The position numbers and the translations under genes were made by a program. Below are positions 28,681-40,270 of a stretch of 64,000 bases of DNA, in pieces. The DNA comes from Neocallimastix lanati (nom. inval.) (Eukaryota; Neocallimastigomycota; Neocallimastigomycetes; Neocallimastigales; Neocallimastigaceae). Every line of letters begins with the position of its first letter. Within the stretch, counting starts at the first letter, position 1. The stretch spans positions 785,001-849,000 of the forward strand of contig JACVTC010000001.1 of assembly GCA_016946835.1 (NCBI GenBank), written 5' to 3'. The notes beneath the pieces are model-generated. The model saw only the letters and a program-made list of their open reading frames with translations, was not told where the DNA came from and ran no database searches.

Positions 28681-31011
28681 ATGGAATATAACTATGATTT
28701 CAATGTTGAGTCTTTAATTAATGAAATTGGTTCTGGATATGAGAAGAAATATAAGGATTTAAAGTTTAAGCTTACTAATGAGAATCTTTTTTCAAAGCCT
28801 TCAAGTTCTAATTCATACTCTTTAAATCATTTATTAAGTAATAACAGTAACAATGAAAGTCAAAATGCTGGTAATTTAAACTAAATTTAAATAAATACTT
28901 AATCAATTTTTAAATCTTTTCATTATTATTATTATTATTGCTTTTATTGTTTATTTAAATATTAATAATGTATTTTAATCTTTTATTGCTTATTTATATA
29001 TTAATAATTTATTTTAATCTTTTATTACTTTATTGTATATATATATATATATATATATATTTAATATTTAAAATAAATATTTAATTTCATATGAATTGAA
29101 AAAAATGTGTAAAAATTTTTTATTAATATAATTTTAAAATTTAAAATTCAAAATTTTAAAATCTAAATTTTATGAAAATTAAAAAATCAAAATCAAAATC
29201 ACAATCAAAAATCAAAAATCAAAATCAAAATCAAAATCAAAATCAAAAATCAAAAATCAAAAATTAAAATCAAAATCAAAAATTAAAATCAAAATCAAAA
29301 ATTAAAATCAAAATCAAAAATTAAAATCAAAATCAAAATCAAAAAACAAAAACAAAATCAAAAAACAAAAACAAAATCAAAAACAAAAACAAAATCAAAA
29401 ATCAAAATCAAAATCAAAAAACAAAATCAAAATCAAAAAACAAAATCAAAAAACAAAATCAAAAAACAAAAACAAAAACAAAAATCAAAAATTAAAATCA
29501 TATATTAAAATATACAATTATTAAATTATATATATATATAATTAATAATATATGACATATTATTATTAAAAAATTTGATAGATGGTAATTCAATTTCATC
29601 AGATAATTCAGATATTGACATTGATTATATAATGGAAATTTCAAAGGATGAAATTATGAAATCAAATACCGACAACGATAAAATAGCATCACCAATAAAA
29701 AAACCAAAATTAGAATCATCAAATACAAGTACTTCAATGCCATCAATACTAGATAATCCACAACCTCCTTTGTATCCTGGATCATCTATTTCTACAATAC
29801 CTCCTTCATTAAATAACCCTGCTTCTAATGTATTAAATACTTCTCCAATAACGTCCTCACCATCATCAGTGATTCCACCTAATTTTAATACTCTTCAACC
29901 TCAACAACCTCTCTTAACATTACCTCAAAATCCAGCTCTTCTTTTCCAAAATCCAGCTGCAGCACCCCCAATAACCTATCCTTCCATGCTACCTTTTTCT
30001 TTTCAACAGGGATTACAACAAAATTTATCACCACCACCACCACCACCACCAAATTTACCAATAAATACAAATCCTTTAATACCAAATGGTGCAGCCGTAC
30101 CACCTCCTCTCTTTGGTATTAATAATGGTTTAAATTTGATAAATCAACCAAATTTCGCAACTGCTAGTGTTGCAGCAGCTTCAGCTGTTGCAAGTATTAT
30201 ACCTCCACCTCTTCCAAATCCAAATCCAAATTCAAATTCAAATTCAAATTCAAATCCAAATTCAAATTCAATAGAAGTTCGTAATGACACCTCTTCTCCA
30301 ACCTCAAACAGTACTAATCTCAATTTAAGTAATCATCAACCATCATCAGAACCATTTACTTTTCATTTTAAAAATAATTCTAATAATAAAATTAATGAAC
30401 ATCCACCTATATCGTCATCATCAAAACCATTTAAATTTCATTTTCATAATGGAGATGAAGTGACTAATAATAATGATAATGATAATAGTAATAAAGACAC
30501 CTCGATCAATACAAATTCATCCTCATCTTCATCATCAAAGCCATTTGTATTTAATTACCCTACCAATAATAATAAAGACACCTCGATCAATTCAAATTCA
30601 TCCTCATCCTCATCATCTTCAAAGCCATTTGTATTTAATTACCCTTCCAATAATAATAAAGACACCTCGATCAATACAAATTCATCCTCATCATCATCCT
30701 CAAAGCCATTTGTATTTAATTACCCTTCCAATAGTAATAAAGACACCTCGATCAATTCAAATTCATCCTCATCCTCATCATCTTCAAAGCCATTTGTATT
30801 TAATTACCCTTCCAATAATAATAAAGACACTTCGATCAATACAAATTCATCCTCCTCATCCTCATCCTCAAAGCCATTTGTATTTAATTATCCATCCAAT
30901 AATTCCCACAACAACAATAATGGTAATAATAATAATGCATTAAAATCCATCAATCCAAATACAATGACCACTTCGAAACCATTTATATATCATCATTCAA
31001 GAAAAATATAG
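28681..31011 (+). CDS. Ser/Pro/Asn-rich protein with KPFVFNYP repeats, 2 exons, function unknown
   Basis: I do not recognise a family. Exons 28681-28870 and 29582-31011 join in phase (donor GGTAATTT, acceptor TTTGATAG), giving 539 residues. The N-terminus (1-60) is charged and probably helical, including NVESLINEIGSGYEKKYKDL. A basic patch PIKKPKLE near residue 101 resembles a nuclear localisation signal. A Pro/Gln-rich middle contains a run of eight prolines (about 214-221), then Asn-Pro and Asn-Ser repeats. From about 368 to 504 there are five tandem repeats of 27-28 residues, each beginning KDTSIN, passing through a Ser run and ending KPFVFNYPSNN. Variant forms EPFTFHF, KPFKFHF and KPFIYHH flank them. 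PFxF motifs recall nucleoporin-type repeats, but no FG is present, so a pore role is speculation. The 711-nt intron contains an AAAATC minisatellite. Confidence 0.75.
29180..29500. repeat. AAAATC-type minisatellite in an intron
   Basis: About 320 bases of AAAATC, AAAAATC and AAAAAC variants. The plus strand carries no G in this block, so it is strongly strand-asymmetric. It lies inside the only intron of the KPFVFNYP-repeat gene, with transcription reading the A/C-rich strand as RNA. Confidence 0.9.
30493..30903 (+). repeat. Five in-frame coding tandem repeats (KDTSIN to KPFVFNYP)
   Basis: Units of 81-84 bp. Units 1 and 3, and units 2 and 4, are closer to each other (alternating INTN and INSN, 27 and 28 residues), pointing to duplication of a two-unit block. 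The fifth unit is the most diverged at third positions. Confidence 0.88.
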
Positions 31012-31239
31012 AAAGTAAAAAATAAAATAAAAAAAAAAAAAAAAAAAAAAAAAAATAATAATAATAATAATAATAATAATAATTAGAATAGAATAACTAA
31101 CTAACTAAATAAATAAATAAATAAATAAATAAATGAAATGAAATAACAATAATAATAATAATAATAATTTTATGTTATAATTACATATATTATATAAATA
31201 AAATTTGTAATAATGATTCTTTGTTATAGATACACGTAT

Positions 31240-31279
<40 letters not shown>

Positions 31280-31426
31280 TATTAAAGCAATTGATAAAAT
31301 AAATACAATTCAGTACAATTATGTTTTTACATTTATATTTTATAATTAATTAATTATTAAATGTCTTTTTTTTTTTTATTTTTATTTTTATTTTTTATTA
31401 TTTTTTTTCTTATATATTTACTTTAT

Positions 31427-31460
<34 letters not shown>

Positions 31461-32519
31461 TTTACTTAAATGAATAATAATAATAAAAATAAAAATAAAA
31501 ATAAATTAAAATTAAAATTAAAATTAAAAGAAATATAGGAATTAACCTAATTTTTATTTTAACTTTTTATTTTAATTTTTTTTTATTTATAAGTAAATTT
31601 TTTTTTATTTATAAGTAAATTTTTTTTTTATTTTTATTTTTTTTTTTTTTTTTGGTAAAAATATAATTATCCTAATATTTCTCTGAATACTAATAATATA
31701 ATCAAAAAGAACCCTATATTCTTTTGGAGAGAGATCAACTATACAATCTAAATTAAAGAATCAATATAATGTAAAATATATATATATATATATATATATA
31801 TTATTCAAGTAAAAATTAATAGTTACTATAGAATAAAAATAATTAATATTTTAAATAATATCAAGTTAATATTATAAAATAGGATATTTTTTAAATTAAA
31901 AAATATTCACCGTTGAACCAATTTATTCACCAGAGAATAACTAGGTTTATGGGGGATAGTTAAAATAGGTGAAAATAGATGAAAAATAAACTTCAAATGT
32001 ATTGAAATATGTTGTCATAAATAAGCCATAATGTATTAATATAAAATCGTTTAATTTAGAATATTTTTAGTGACTACGAACTCTTTATCATAATATAAAC
32101 ATAATAAAGTTGATATAATGATGATAAACCTTAAAAGCTCTTAACAATATTTTATTTATTTATTTATTTATTTATTTATTATTTATTTATCTATTTATAT
32201 TTTATTTATTTATTTATTAATTTATTTATTATTTATTTATTTATTTATTTACTTATTATTTTATTTTTTTATTTTTTTTTTGTATTTAAAAAAAAAAAAA
32301 AATTCAAAGATTTAAATGAATGAATAATTAGATAAATAAAATATTATTTGATAAATATTAAAAATAATATATAGATGAAAATAAAAAGAAAAAAAAATTT
32401 TTTTTTTTCATCATATAATTATACTATTGACAATTTGGATTTTCATTTTCCTTAGAGAGCTTTCCATTTTTTATATCCTTGGTAGTTTTAGTTTCTTTGG
32501 ACTTTACAAATATAAAAAG
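31012..32519. other. Intergenic region with (ATTT)n tracts
   Basis: No gene is seen. It contains an A tract with (AAT)n (31029-31082), an (AT)n run (31241-31274), and tetranucleotide ATTT blocks at 32150-32270. The patch at 31905-31985, with CACCGTTGAACC and TATGGGGGATAG, is less AT-rich and may be a relic of a small element; no paired terminus was found. Confidence 0.5.
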
Positions 32520-32718
32520 TTTCTGGATCGACTCTGTGACTACCTCCTGAATTCATATATAGAACAATTTTATTCATCCTCCTTACGGTGTTGTTTTTTC
32601 CCTATAAATAAATGAAACTAGAATGTTCATTCACTCCCTATGGTAAATGTTCCTATGGTTAGCGTAAAGAGTGTGCACTTGAATGCATCTATGAGAAAAT
32701 TAGAGTAGTTGTTCCTCT

Positions 32719-32727
32719 CTTGCTGAT
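32719..32727. repeat. Left 9-bp target-site duplication of the 32.7-kb MITE
   Basis: CTTGCTGAT, repeated exactly at 32976-32984 on the other side of the element. Confidence 0.85.
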
Positions 32728-32975
32728 GGGAGAGTTGCATTTCGCCAGGTTGCATTTCGCTAAGTGGAGTATTAATATAAATAAATAAATATTAATTCAA
32801 AATTACTTTTTTTTTAAAATTGTTTTTATTCGATAGTAATAATATTTAATTTTATTTATTGATTTATTTATTTATTTAATAATTTTCAAATTTGGCGAAA
32901 TGCCATATTTTTTTAATACGCCACATGCTTTCAAAAAAATTGGTGAAATGCAATTTGGCGAAATGCCCCACACCC
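32728..32975. mobile_element. MULE-type MITE, 248 bp
   Basis: It starts GGGAGAGTTGCATTTCGCCA and, read inward from the right end, starts GGGTGTGGGGCATTTCGCCA, giving terminal inverted repeats of about 33 bp. The 9-bp direct repeat CTTGCTGAT flanks it. There is no coding capacity. It shares AATACGCCACATGCTTTC with the element at 45056-45404 (opposite orientation) and AATACGCCA plus CCGAAAT-type ends with the large MULE, so it is probably a non-autonomous member of that family. It interrupts an older dispersed repeat. Confidence 0.88.
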
Positions 32976-33110
32976 CTTGCTGATGGCTCAAGAGACATAC
33001 TGAAATGAAGCCAAAATGGTATGTCAAAGAATTCAATGAGAGTCCAATATGTCTAATATGTTTAAGGGAGAGAGCCTGGAAGCCCTATTGTCTCCTCCTC
33101 CTCCCCACAG

Positions 33111-33822
33111 CCTTTTTTTTTTTTTTTTTTTTTTTTTTTGTTAATCCCAGTCTTAAAAAAAAAAAAATTCCTTTATAAATGAATAACACTTTTGTAATTA
33201 CAATAGAATTTCTTTTCAATATAAATATTAAATACTTTTTTTTTCTTTTCTTTTTATTTATTATAAATATTTCTTTTAAAAAAAATTTTTTTTAAATATG
33301 TACTTTTATTATATTGAACATTTAAATCTTTAATAAAAAATATTATGGATTCAATAATGATCATTTTTTTATTATCATTTTTTTTTAATATTTTTTAGTT
33401 ATAATTTATTTTATTTTTATTTTATTTCATTTTATTTTATTTATTAATTAATTAATTATATATTTTTATTTTACTTTTTATTTATTTTAATTTTTTTTTT
33501 TTTTTTTTTTATAGAAAAAAAAAAAAAAAAAAAAAGCTTTTATGTTTTGTTTTATTTTGTTTTTATTAAATTTTGTTATTTTCATTTATTTTCATTACTT
33601 TTTATTTTATTTTATTTATTTTTTTTTTTTTTTATTAATATTTTTATTTTATTTTTATTTATAGATTTTATTTATTATATATATATATATATTATATATT
33701 ATTTTATTCTTTAATTTATTTATTATTTTATTTATCATATATAAAATTTATAATAAATAATAATAAAAATTAAAAATAAAAATTTATATCTATCTATATA
33801 TATATATATATATAAATTAAAA
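33111..33822. other. 3' flank of the fimbrin-ABD gene
   Basis: A/T-only DNA with T and A tracts (33112-33139, 33491-33535) and short TTTTA repeats. No gene is visible. Confidence 0.55.
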
Positions 33823-36800
33823 TTAAATTGAAAATTCATTTGTAGATTTATTTCTTAACTTTTTTCTCATAGCATCCACTTCAGATCTCATTTTACTAAT
33901 ACGTTCCATAATTTGAGCATTATTATGAGTTGGTGATGATGCACTTACTCTACCAGATCTTCTTTCATAACCATTACTACCAGTACTACTAGAATCTGAC
34001 ATGGATGTATTAATATTAGCTTCTCTTTGACGAATTTGTTCCTTTCTTAAATCATTCTTAACGGATTCTAATTCCGATTGACGTTGATAATTAACCTTTT
34101 TTAAATCATCTTTTTCAGAGGTAAGATTACGAATAGTACTTTTTAAACTTTCGATTTCACGGTTCTTTTCCTTTTGAAGTGCTTCAAGTTGTCTATTTAA
34201 TTCATTAATCTTTTTATCTTTTTCTCTTATACTACGATTAGATTGAGTTAATGATTTATCTTTATCTTCAAGCATTAATGAAAACTTTTCAATCATTAAA
34301 CTTTTTTCTTCTAATTGTTGATTCATTTCCATACTACTTTCCTTAAATTGTTGTTGAAGTAATTTAATAGTATTATTTGTTTGTTCCTGTTTAATAGAAT
34401 CAGCTTTCTTTCCTTCATCAATTACATTGGAATGATTAATTAAAAGATCTTCATGCTTTTTACTTAAAGTATTGTAACGGTTTTGAAGATCCAATAATTC
34501 CTTTTCTAATTGATGTTGTTTATTAAGGGTATCATCTCTTTCTGCCATTAAATTGGAAATAATTTGTTTTTCAGAATCATTTCCATTCAAACCATCCGTC
34601 ATTTTAATCGAAGATGGTGGAGGTGGAAATTGAATATCTTTACCACTCATACTATTTTCTGAATTATTCAACGCATCTTGATAATGTGTAAGACATTCAC
34701 AAAGCCAATAGACACGTCTAGAAAGATCCTCTGGACTTTCTTCACGAATATAACGATTGGACTCCAAAATTTCTGAGAGAGAATAGACTCTCTTAGATCT
34801 TTCAATATCCTTTAATGGTGGAGAAGTTGGAGGGGTGTTATAATAATCACTTCCTTCTCTCATAGCTTTAGCTTCTCCCTTCACTTTAGCTAGCTCATCT
34901 TTATTTTTTTGTAATTGATCTTCAAGTTGACTCACTCTTTCCCGGTACTGTTCTAATTCTTCTTCAATTCTTGAATTTTGAACAATATCAGGAGTCATGG
35001 TATATTTTGGTGATTTAATATTGACAGCACGATCAGTGGCACTATTATTTAAATTAGAGGCAATTATTTCTTCCTTTTCCTCTAACTGATTCTTTAACGT
35101 TTGAACTAAACGTGCTCTATTAACAACTTTTCTTTCTAATTCGATACATCTTTGTTGGGCTTCCTTATTTTCTTCCTTCATATCTTCACATTGCTTCTCC
35201 AAATCAGTTTTTTGGTAACGAAGAGTTTTAACTTCTTCAAAGATAGGATCCATACGTTTCTTTAATGAATCATAATCTCTTTGTAAGAAGCTCATATCAG
35301 CATCCATTTTTTCTTTTTCTTTCTTTAATTCTTCAATTTCAGCTAAACTTTTATTTAAATTTTCACGAAGTGCTAAAGATTCTGAAGACATAACATCAAT
35401 GAGTAATGGATTTGTGGGTTCAGGTGGAGTGGCATTAAAATTAATATCTCTAGACATATTAACAGCATCCTTGTGAACCTTACTTAAAGTTTGAGTAAAA
35501 GTACGAGAAGCAAATGTATTAAATAAGTTTACAGTAAAGGCTATATTTAAATTTTTATTTCCATTGACGACATCAACAGGGGTTAAGAACTTTCTACAAC
35601 CTAACTTTTCTGCCATAGAAAGCATACGTTCTGCACGTTTTAACCAATCTTGTTCTTCTTCTGGAATAAAATTAGCAGATTGTCCATGAAATTCTTCTTT
35701 GGCAATACTTCCTAAATATTGTAATACTATTGTATAGCAAACTGAATCACGAAGATCTAATGACCATTGTGCAACTCTTTTGGAAGTTTTATTTGTAATT
35801 TGAAGAATATCATTAAACCAACGAAGTACCAATTCTTCTGCAGGTAAAGCATTTAATGATTTTTCTGTTAATCCCATTTTTTTTCTTTCTAAATCAGCTT
35901 TTTTAAACAATCCGATCTGATTTTTATCATTAAAAATAATATTATTATTTTTTAATAATGAAACACAAAAAGAAGATGATGAATTAATAAATTTAAAATA
36001 ATTAATTAATTATTAATATCAATTATAATCAAAATATTTATATTGTTGTCATTTAATATTTATTAAAAATTAATATATATTATCAGTAATAATTATTTAT
36101 ATATTATTTATGAAAAATATTATTTAAATAATAAAAGTATAATATATATATATATATATATAAATTACCTTAATAATTTGCCATACTAAACCTAAACATA
36201 AATGTGGAACACCTCTCATAATATCTTGTGGACCAATATTCCAAAGTTGAAGACCATACCTTTTAGCAGTTTCGAGTACAATAGAATGATTCTAAGTAAC
36301 ATTAATATTAATTAGAGGCAAGCATAAATTTAATATTAATTATATCATATTATAATTTTAATATTTAAAATAAAATCATAATAAAATAAAACCATAATCA
36401 AATAAAATTATGATCAAATAAAATCATAATAAAATAAAACCATAATCAAATAAAATTATGATCAAATAAAATCATGATTAAATAAAATCATGATCAAATA
36501 AAATCATGATCAAATAAAATCATGATCAAATAAAATCATGATTAAATAAAATCATGATCAAATAAAACTATAATTATATTATAATATTTATTTATTATAC
36601 TTATTTATAATCATTTATTCTTACCTCATACATATGGACAGCAATTTTTGGATTTGGAATAATTAAAGATTCATCAATTGCTCCCGGAATAGCATCATTA
36701 ATCAATTTAACCAAAAGAATACCTGATTTTAATGCTTCAAAAAGATCAATTTTTCCATCCGTTCGATTTGGATTATCATTTTGAGTATTTAAGATACGAG

Positions 36801-37064
36801 GTAATAAGTCTTTCACATCTTTATCATCTCTTAATTTTGATTTTATCCAATCGACATAAGCATTTAATTCGGTTTCATCAATAGCATGAAAGCTTTCATT
36901 TCTTTTTGGTGGTTCAACAGTATTTGCTGTTGGTACAGCTAAATATTTTCATTAAATACAAAAAATTAAATTAATAAAAAAAATTTTTTTTAATACTTTT
37001 TTACTAATACATTCCATTTATATTTTAAATATTTACTTGAAAAAATTCTTCTCTGAGCAAGCAT
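33823..37064 (-). CDS. Fimbrin-type tandem CH actin-binding domain with long coiled-coil tail, 4 exons
   Basis: The predicted 852-residue protein has exons 37037-37064, 36625-36938, 36169-36291 and 33823-35916 on the minus strand. Residues about 30-160 form a CH domain closest to fimbrin/plastin: AYVDWIKSKL, LFEALKSGILLVKLINDAIP, YGLQLWNIGPQDIMRGVPHL and LVWQIIKIGLF. Residues about 180-300 are a second CH domain with AERMLSMAEKLGCRKFLTP and AFTVNLFNTF, again fimbrin-like. Classical fimbrin would continue with a second CH pair. Here residues about 330-800 are instead Glu/Lys/Gln-rich heptad-like coiled coil with a Ser/Pro gap near 370-455, followed by a Ser/Gly-rich linker and a basic end. It lacks the N-terminal EF hands of plastins and starts MLAQRRIFS. 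The domain content suggests an actin-binding, self-associating cytoskeletal protein. Start choice rests on a 28-nt first exon. Confidence 0.85.
36362..36570. repeat. 16-bp minisatellite in an intron of the fimbrin-ABD gene
   Basis: About 12-13 copies of AAATAAAATCATGATC with A/T variants. Each unit contains a partially palindromic ATCATGAT core. Confidence 0.85.
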
Positions 37065-38289
37065 GATAATTTTAATATATATTATATTTTATTAATAATA
37101 TTTTGTTATTTTAATTTTTTATTTTTATTTTATTTTATTTTATTTTATTTTTATTTATCAATTTATTTTTATTGTATTTATCTTTTTTAAAAAAATATAA
37201 AAAATTATCTAAAAAACAAAAAGATCTAAATAACAAATTGAATTTTCAAAGTTTGTTTAAATTTTATATTTTGTTGTATAAATTTATCTTAATTAAATAT
37301 TTGTTTTTTATATTTATTATTTTCTTTTTTATTTTATTTTATTTTATTATATTTATTATTTTCTTTTTTATTTTATTTTATTTTATTTATTTTATTTTAT
37401 ATATATTCATATATATATATTTTTGTTGTATATTTTTTTAATATAATGTATTAAATAATATATTTATTTATTTAATATTTATCATTAAATAAATTATTGG
37501 TTATAAAGTTTTGAAAAAAAAAATCTAATTAATAATTTGTAAGCAGCGTTCTAAATTATTACGATATTATATATATAAAAAAAAGTATATATAAATATAT
37601 ATAAATTTAGCATACATCATTAACTATATGTATATAATTATTTTATTAATTAATCTTACCTTTTTAAATTGTTAAAAGAAATAATAAAATATTTGTTTTT
37701 ATATATTCAAAAGCAAAATATTTTATTAATAAATTAAATGGTATAGGTTAAAATATTTTAATAATTAAATTATTAATTCTATTTTAATTGAATTGTGCGA
37801 TATATATTATTTTATAATTTTTATAATTCGATAGACTTTTTCTTAATAAATATTTAGAAGTTTTTTACTCTTTTTTTTTTTTTTTTTACTTTATAAAGTT
37901 AAATTTCTAATATAAAATTATTAAATAAAAGGTAATTCTATATGATATTAATATAAAAATAAAATTTTTCTTTTGCTTTTTTTTTTTTTTTTTTATAATG
38001 ATAATTATTTTTTTTATAGTCAAATTATTATTATTATTGGTAAAAAAAAAAGATCTATAAAGTAAAATAAAAAAAAATAAAACTCTTTATAATATATAAA
38101 TATTGATTTAATATTTTCCTTTTTCTTAAATTTATAATAATGTTATTACTATTCTTTTATCTATAGCTGGCTTTTTTTTTTTTTTTTTATTGTTATTATT
38201 ATTTATTTATTCATTTACTTGATAACTTTTATAATTCTTATCTTTATTTTTTGAAAATATATAAGATAATATTATTAAATAAATAATAA

Positions 38290-38320
<31 letters not shown>

Positions 38321-39110
38321 GAAATTATAGTTTTAATAATAATATTGTCATAAAATTGAAATATTTTAAACTTTTATTAAAATATATTTTTAATAAAAAC
38401 AATATTAATATAATCAATATGAAAAAAATGTAATTTTCACTTTATATCTGTTGTTAATTTTATTTCTAAATTTTTCACTCTGGAAAAACAAAAACAAAAA
38501 CAAACTAAATAAAAAAAAAATATATTTGTAAATAATATTTTATATGTATGTAATAAATAAAAAATAAATGATTTTTATATTAAATTATTTTTTTTCTTTT
38601 ATTTTTTCTAATTAAATCTCTTAGAAATTCAATTTATATATATATATATGTATATTCGATACTACTTTAACTAGTAATAAAAGTAATTGAAAAAATTAAA
38701 GAATAAAGATTTAAAATATATTGTTAAAGTATTTATTTTTATAATAAATAATCTTTTTAAAACATATATATATATTAAAATATTATTTTATTTATTTATT
38801 GCATATAAAATATTAATTTTTGCTGAAGTTAGCAAATAATATTATTATTTAGAAAGAAAAAAGAAAATATCAATATTAGTTTTAAAGAAAAAAAAAAAGA
38901 AAAAAAAGAAAAAAGAAAAGAAAAATTTACAGTTTGATCTTTTTACTTTATTAAATATAGTTTTTAAAATTTTAATTATTTAATATAGTAAAAAAAAGAA
39001 TATGATTAATTAATTAAAAAAAAAATTTTTTTTTCATTTCATTTCATTTCATTAATTTCATTATTATTGCCTTTTATAACTTTGTTTAGCCATTATGGTA
39101 ATAATTTATT
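37065..39110. other. Gene desert, first part
   Basis: No gene is visible. Contains TTTTA repeats (37320-37395), T tracts and an A tract with AGAAA repeats (38285-38325). The immediate upstream part presumably includes the promoter of the minus-strand fimbrin-ABD gene. Confidence 0.5.
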
Positions 39111-39120
39111 TATTTAATAT

Positions 39121-40270
39121 TTACTATTTTTATTCAATTATTTATTAATAAATATTCTTTTTAATTATTATTTATTAATAAATACTCTTTATTATTATTA
39201 TTTATTATTATTATTTATTATTTATTAATTTATTATTTATTATTTATTATTTATTACTTATTTATTATTTATTATTTATTATTTATTATTTATTATTTAT
39301 TATTATTCATTTCTTAATTCTTATTTATTATTTATTATTTATCATTTATTTATTATTCAATTATTATTTATTATTTAATTATTTATTATTTATTATTTAT
39401 TATTTATTATTTATTATTTATTATTTATTATTTATTATTTATTATTATTCATTTCTTAATTCTTATTTATTATTTATTATTTATCATTTATTTATTATTC
39501 AATTATTATTTATTATTTAATTATTTATTATTTATTATTTATTATTTATTATTTATTATTTATTATTTATTATTTATTATTTATTATGTATTATTTATTA
39601 TTTATTATTTATTATTTATTTATTTATTATTTATTATTTATTATTTATTATTTATTAATTTATTATTTATTATTTATTATTTATTATTTATTATTTATTA
39701 TTCAATTATTTATTATTTATTATTTATTATTTATTATTTATTATTTATTATTTATTATTTATTATTTATTTATTATTCAATTATTTATTAATAAATACTC
39801 GATTTTATTATTATTTATTATTTATTATTTATTATTTATTAATAAATACTCGATTTTATTATTATTTATTATTTATTATTTATTATTTATTATTTATTAT
39901 TTATTATTTATTATTTATTATTTATTATTTATTATTTATTATTTATTATTTATTATTTATTATTTATTATTTATTATTTATTATTTATTATTTATTATTT
40001 ATTATTTATTATTTATTATTTATTATTTATTATTTATTATTTATTATTTATTATTTATTATTTATTATTTATTATTTATTATTTATTATTTATTATTTAT
40101 TATTTATTATTTATTATTTATTATTTATTATTTATTATTTATTATTTATTATTTATTATTTATTATTTATTATTTATTATTTATTATTTATTATTTATTA
40201 TTTATTATTTATTATTTATTATTTATTATTTATTATTTATTATTTATTATTTATTATTTATTATTTATTC
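39121..40270. repeat. Period-7 (TTTATTA)n satellite with ATAAATACTC spacers
   Basis: An uninterrupted heptamer block spans about 39861-40265 (around 58 copies). The preceding 740 bases are a disordered version broken by AATTATTTA and by four spacers reading TTAATAAATACTC (39141, 39173, 39787 and 39838 approx.). The spacer is the reverse complement of the unit at 56.4-56.8 kb. The long Tyr/Leu/Ile frame it generates is an artefact. Confidence 0.9.

Larger units (their letters stand above)
32520..33110 (-). mobile_element. Dispersed repeat copy 2 (degenerate), interrupted by a MITE
   Basis: On the minus strand this matches 12508-12900 in the same order: GACAATAGGGC, then the YHF-encoding region, then GAACAACTAC, then GAGTCGATCCAGAA. 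On the minus strand the frame after the MITE break reads NNYSNFLIDAFK before a stop. The copy is split by the insertion at 32728-32975 and has frame disruptions of its own. It is also shorter than copy 1 in the middle. The element class is unknown. Confidence 0.6.

Noticed and set aside
30473-30943. Alternative-frame reading through the KPFVFNYP repeats
   Set aside because: Shadow of the true frame; it follows from the tandem coding repeat.
31905-31985. Possible small element with CACCGTTGAACC and TATGGGGGATAG
   Set aside because: No convincing inverted termini or direct repeats could be found.
33823-35910. Possible Hook-family microtubule linker
   Set aside because: The N-terminal coiled coil with a single CH-like domain suggested Hook at first, but the upstream exons complete two CH domains with fimbrin-specific sequence.
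36362-36570. Regular 16-bp repeats considered as a CRISPR-like array
   Set aside because: There are no spacers, the genome is eukaryotic and the units are contiguous; it is an intronic minisatellite.
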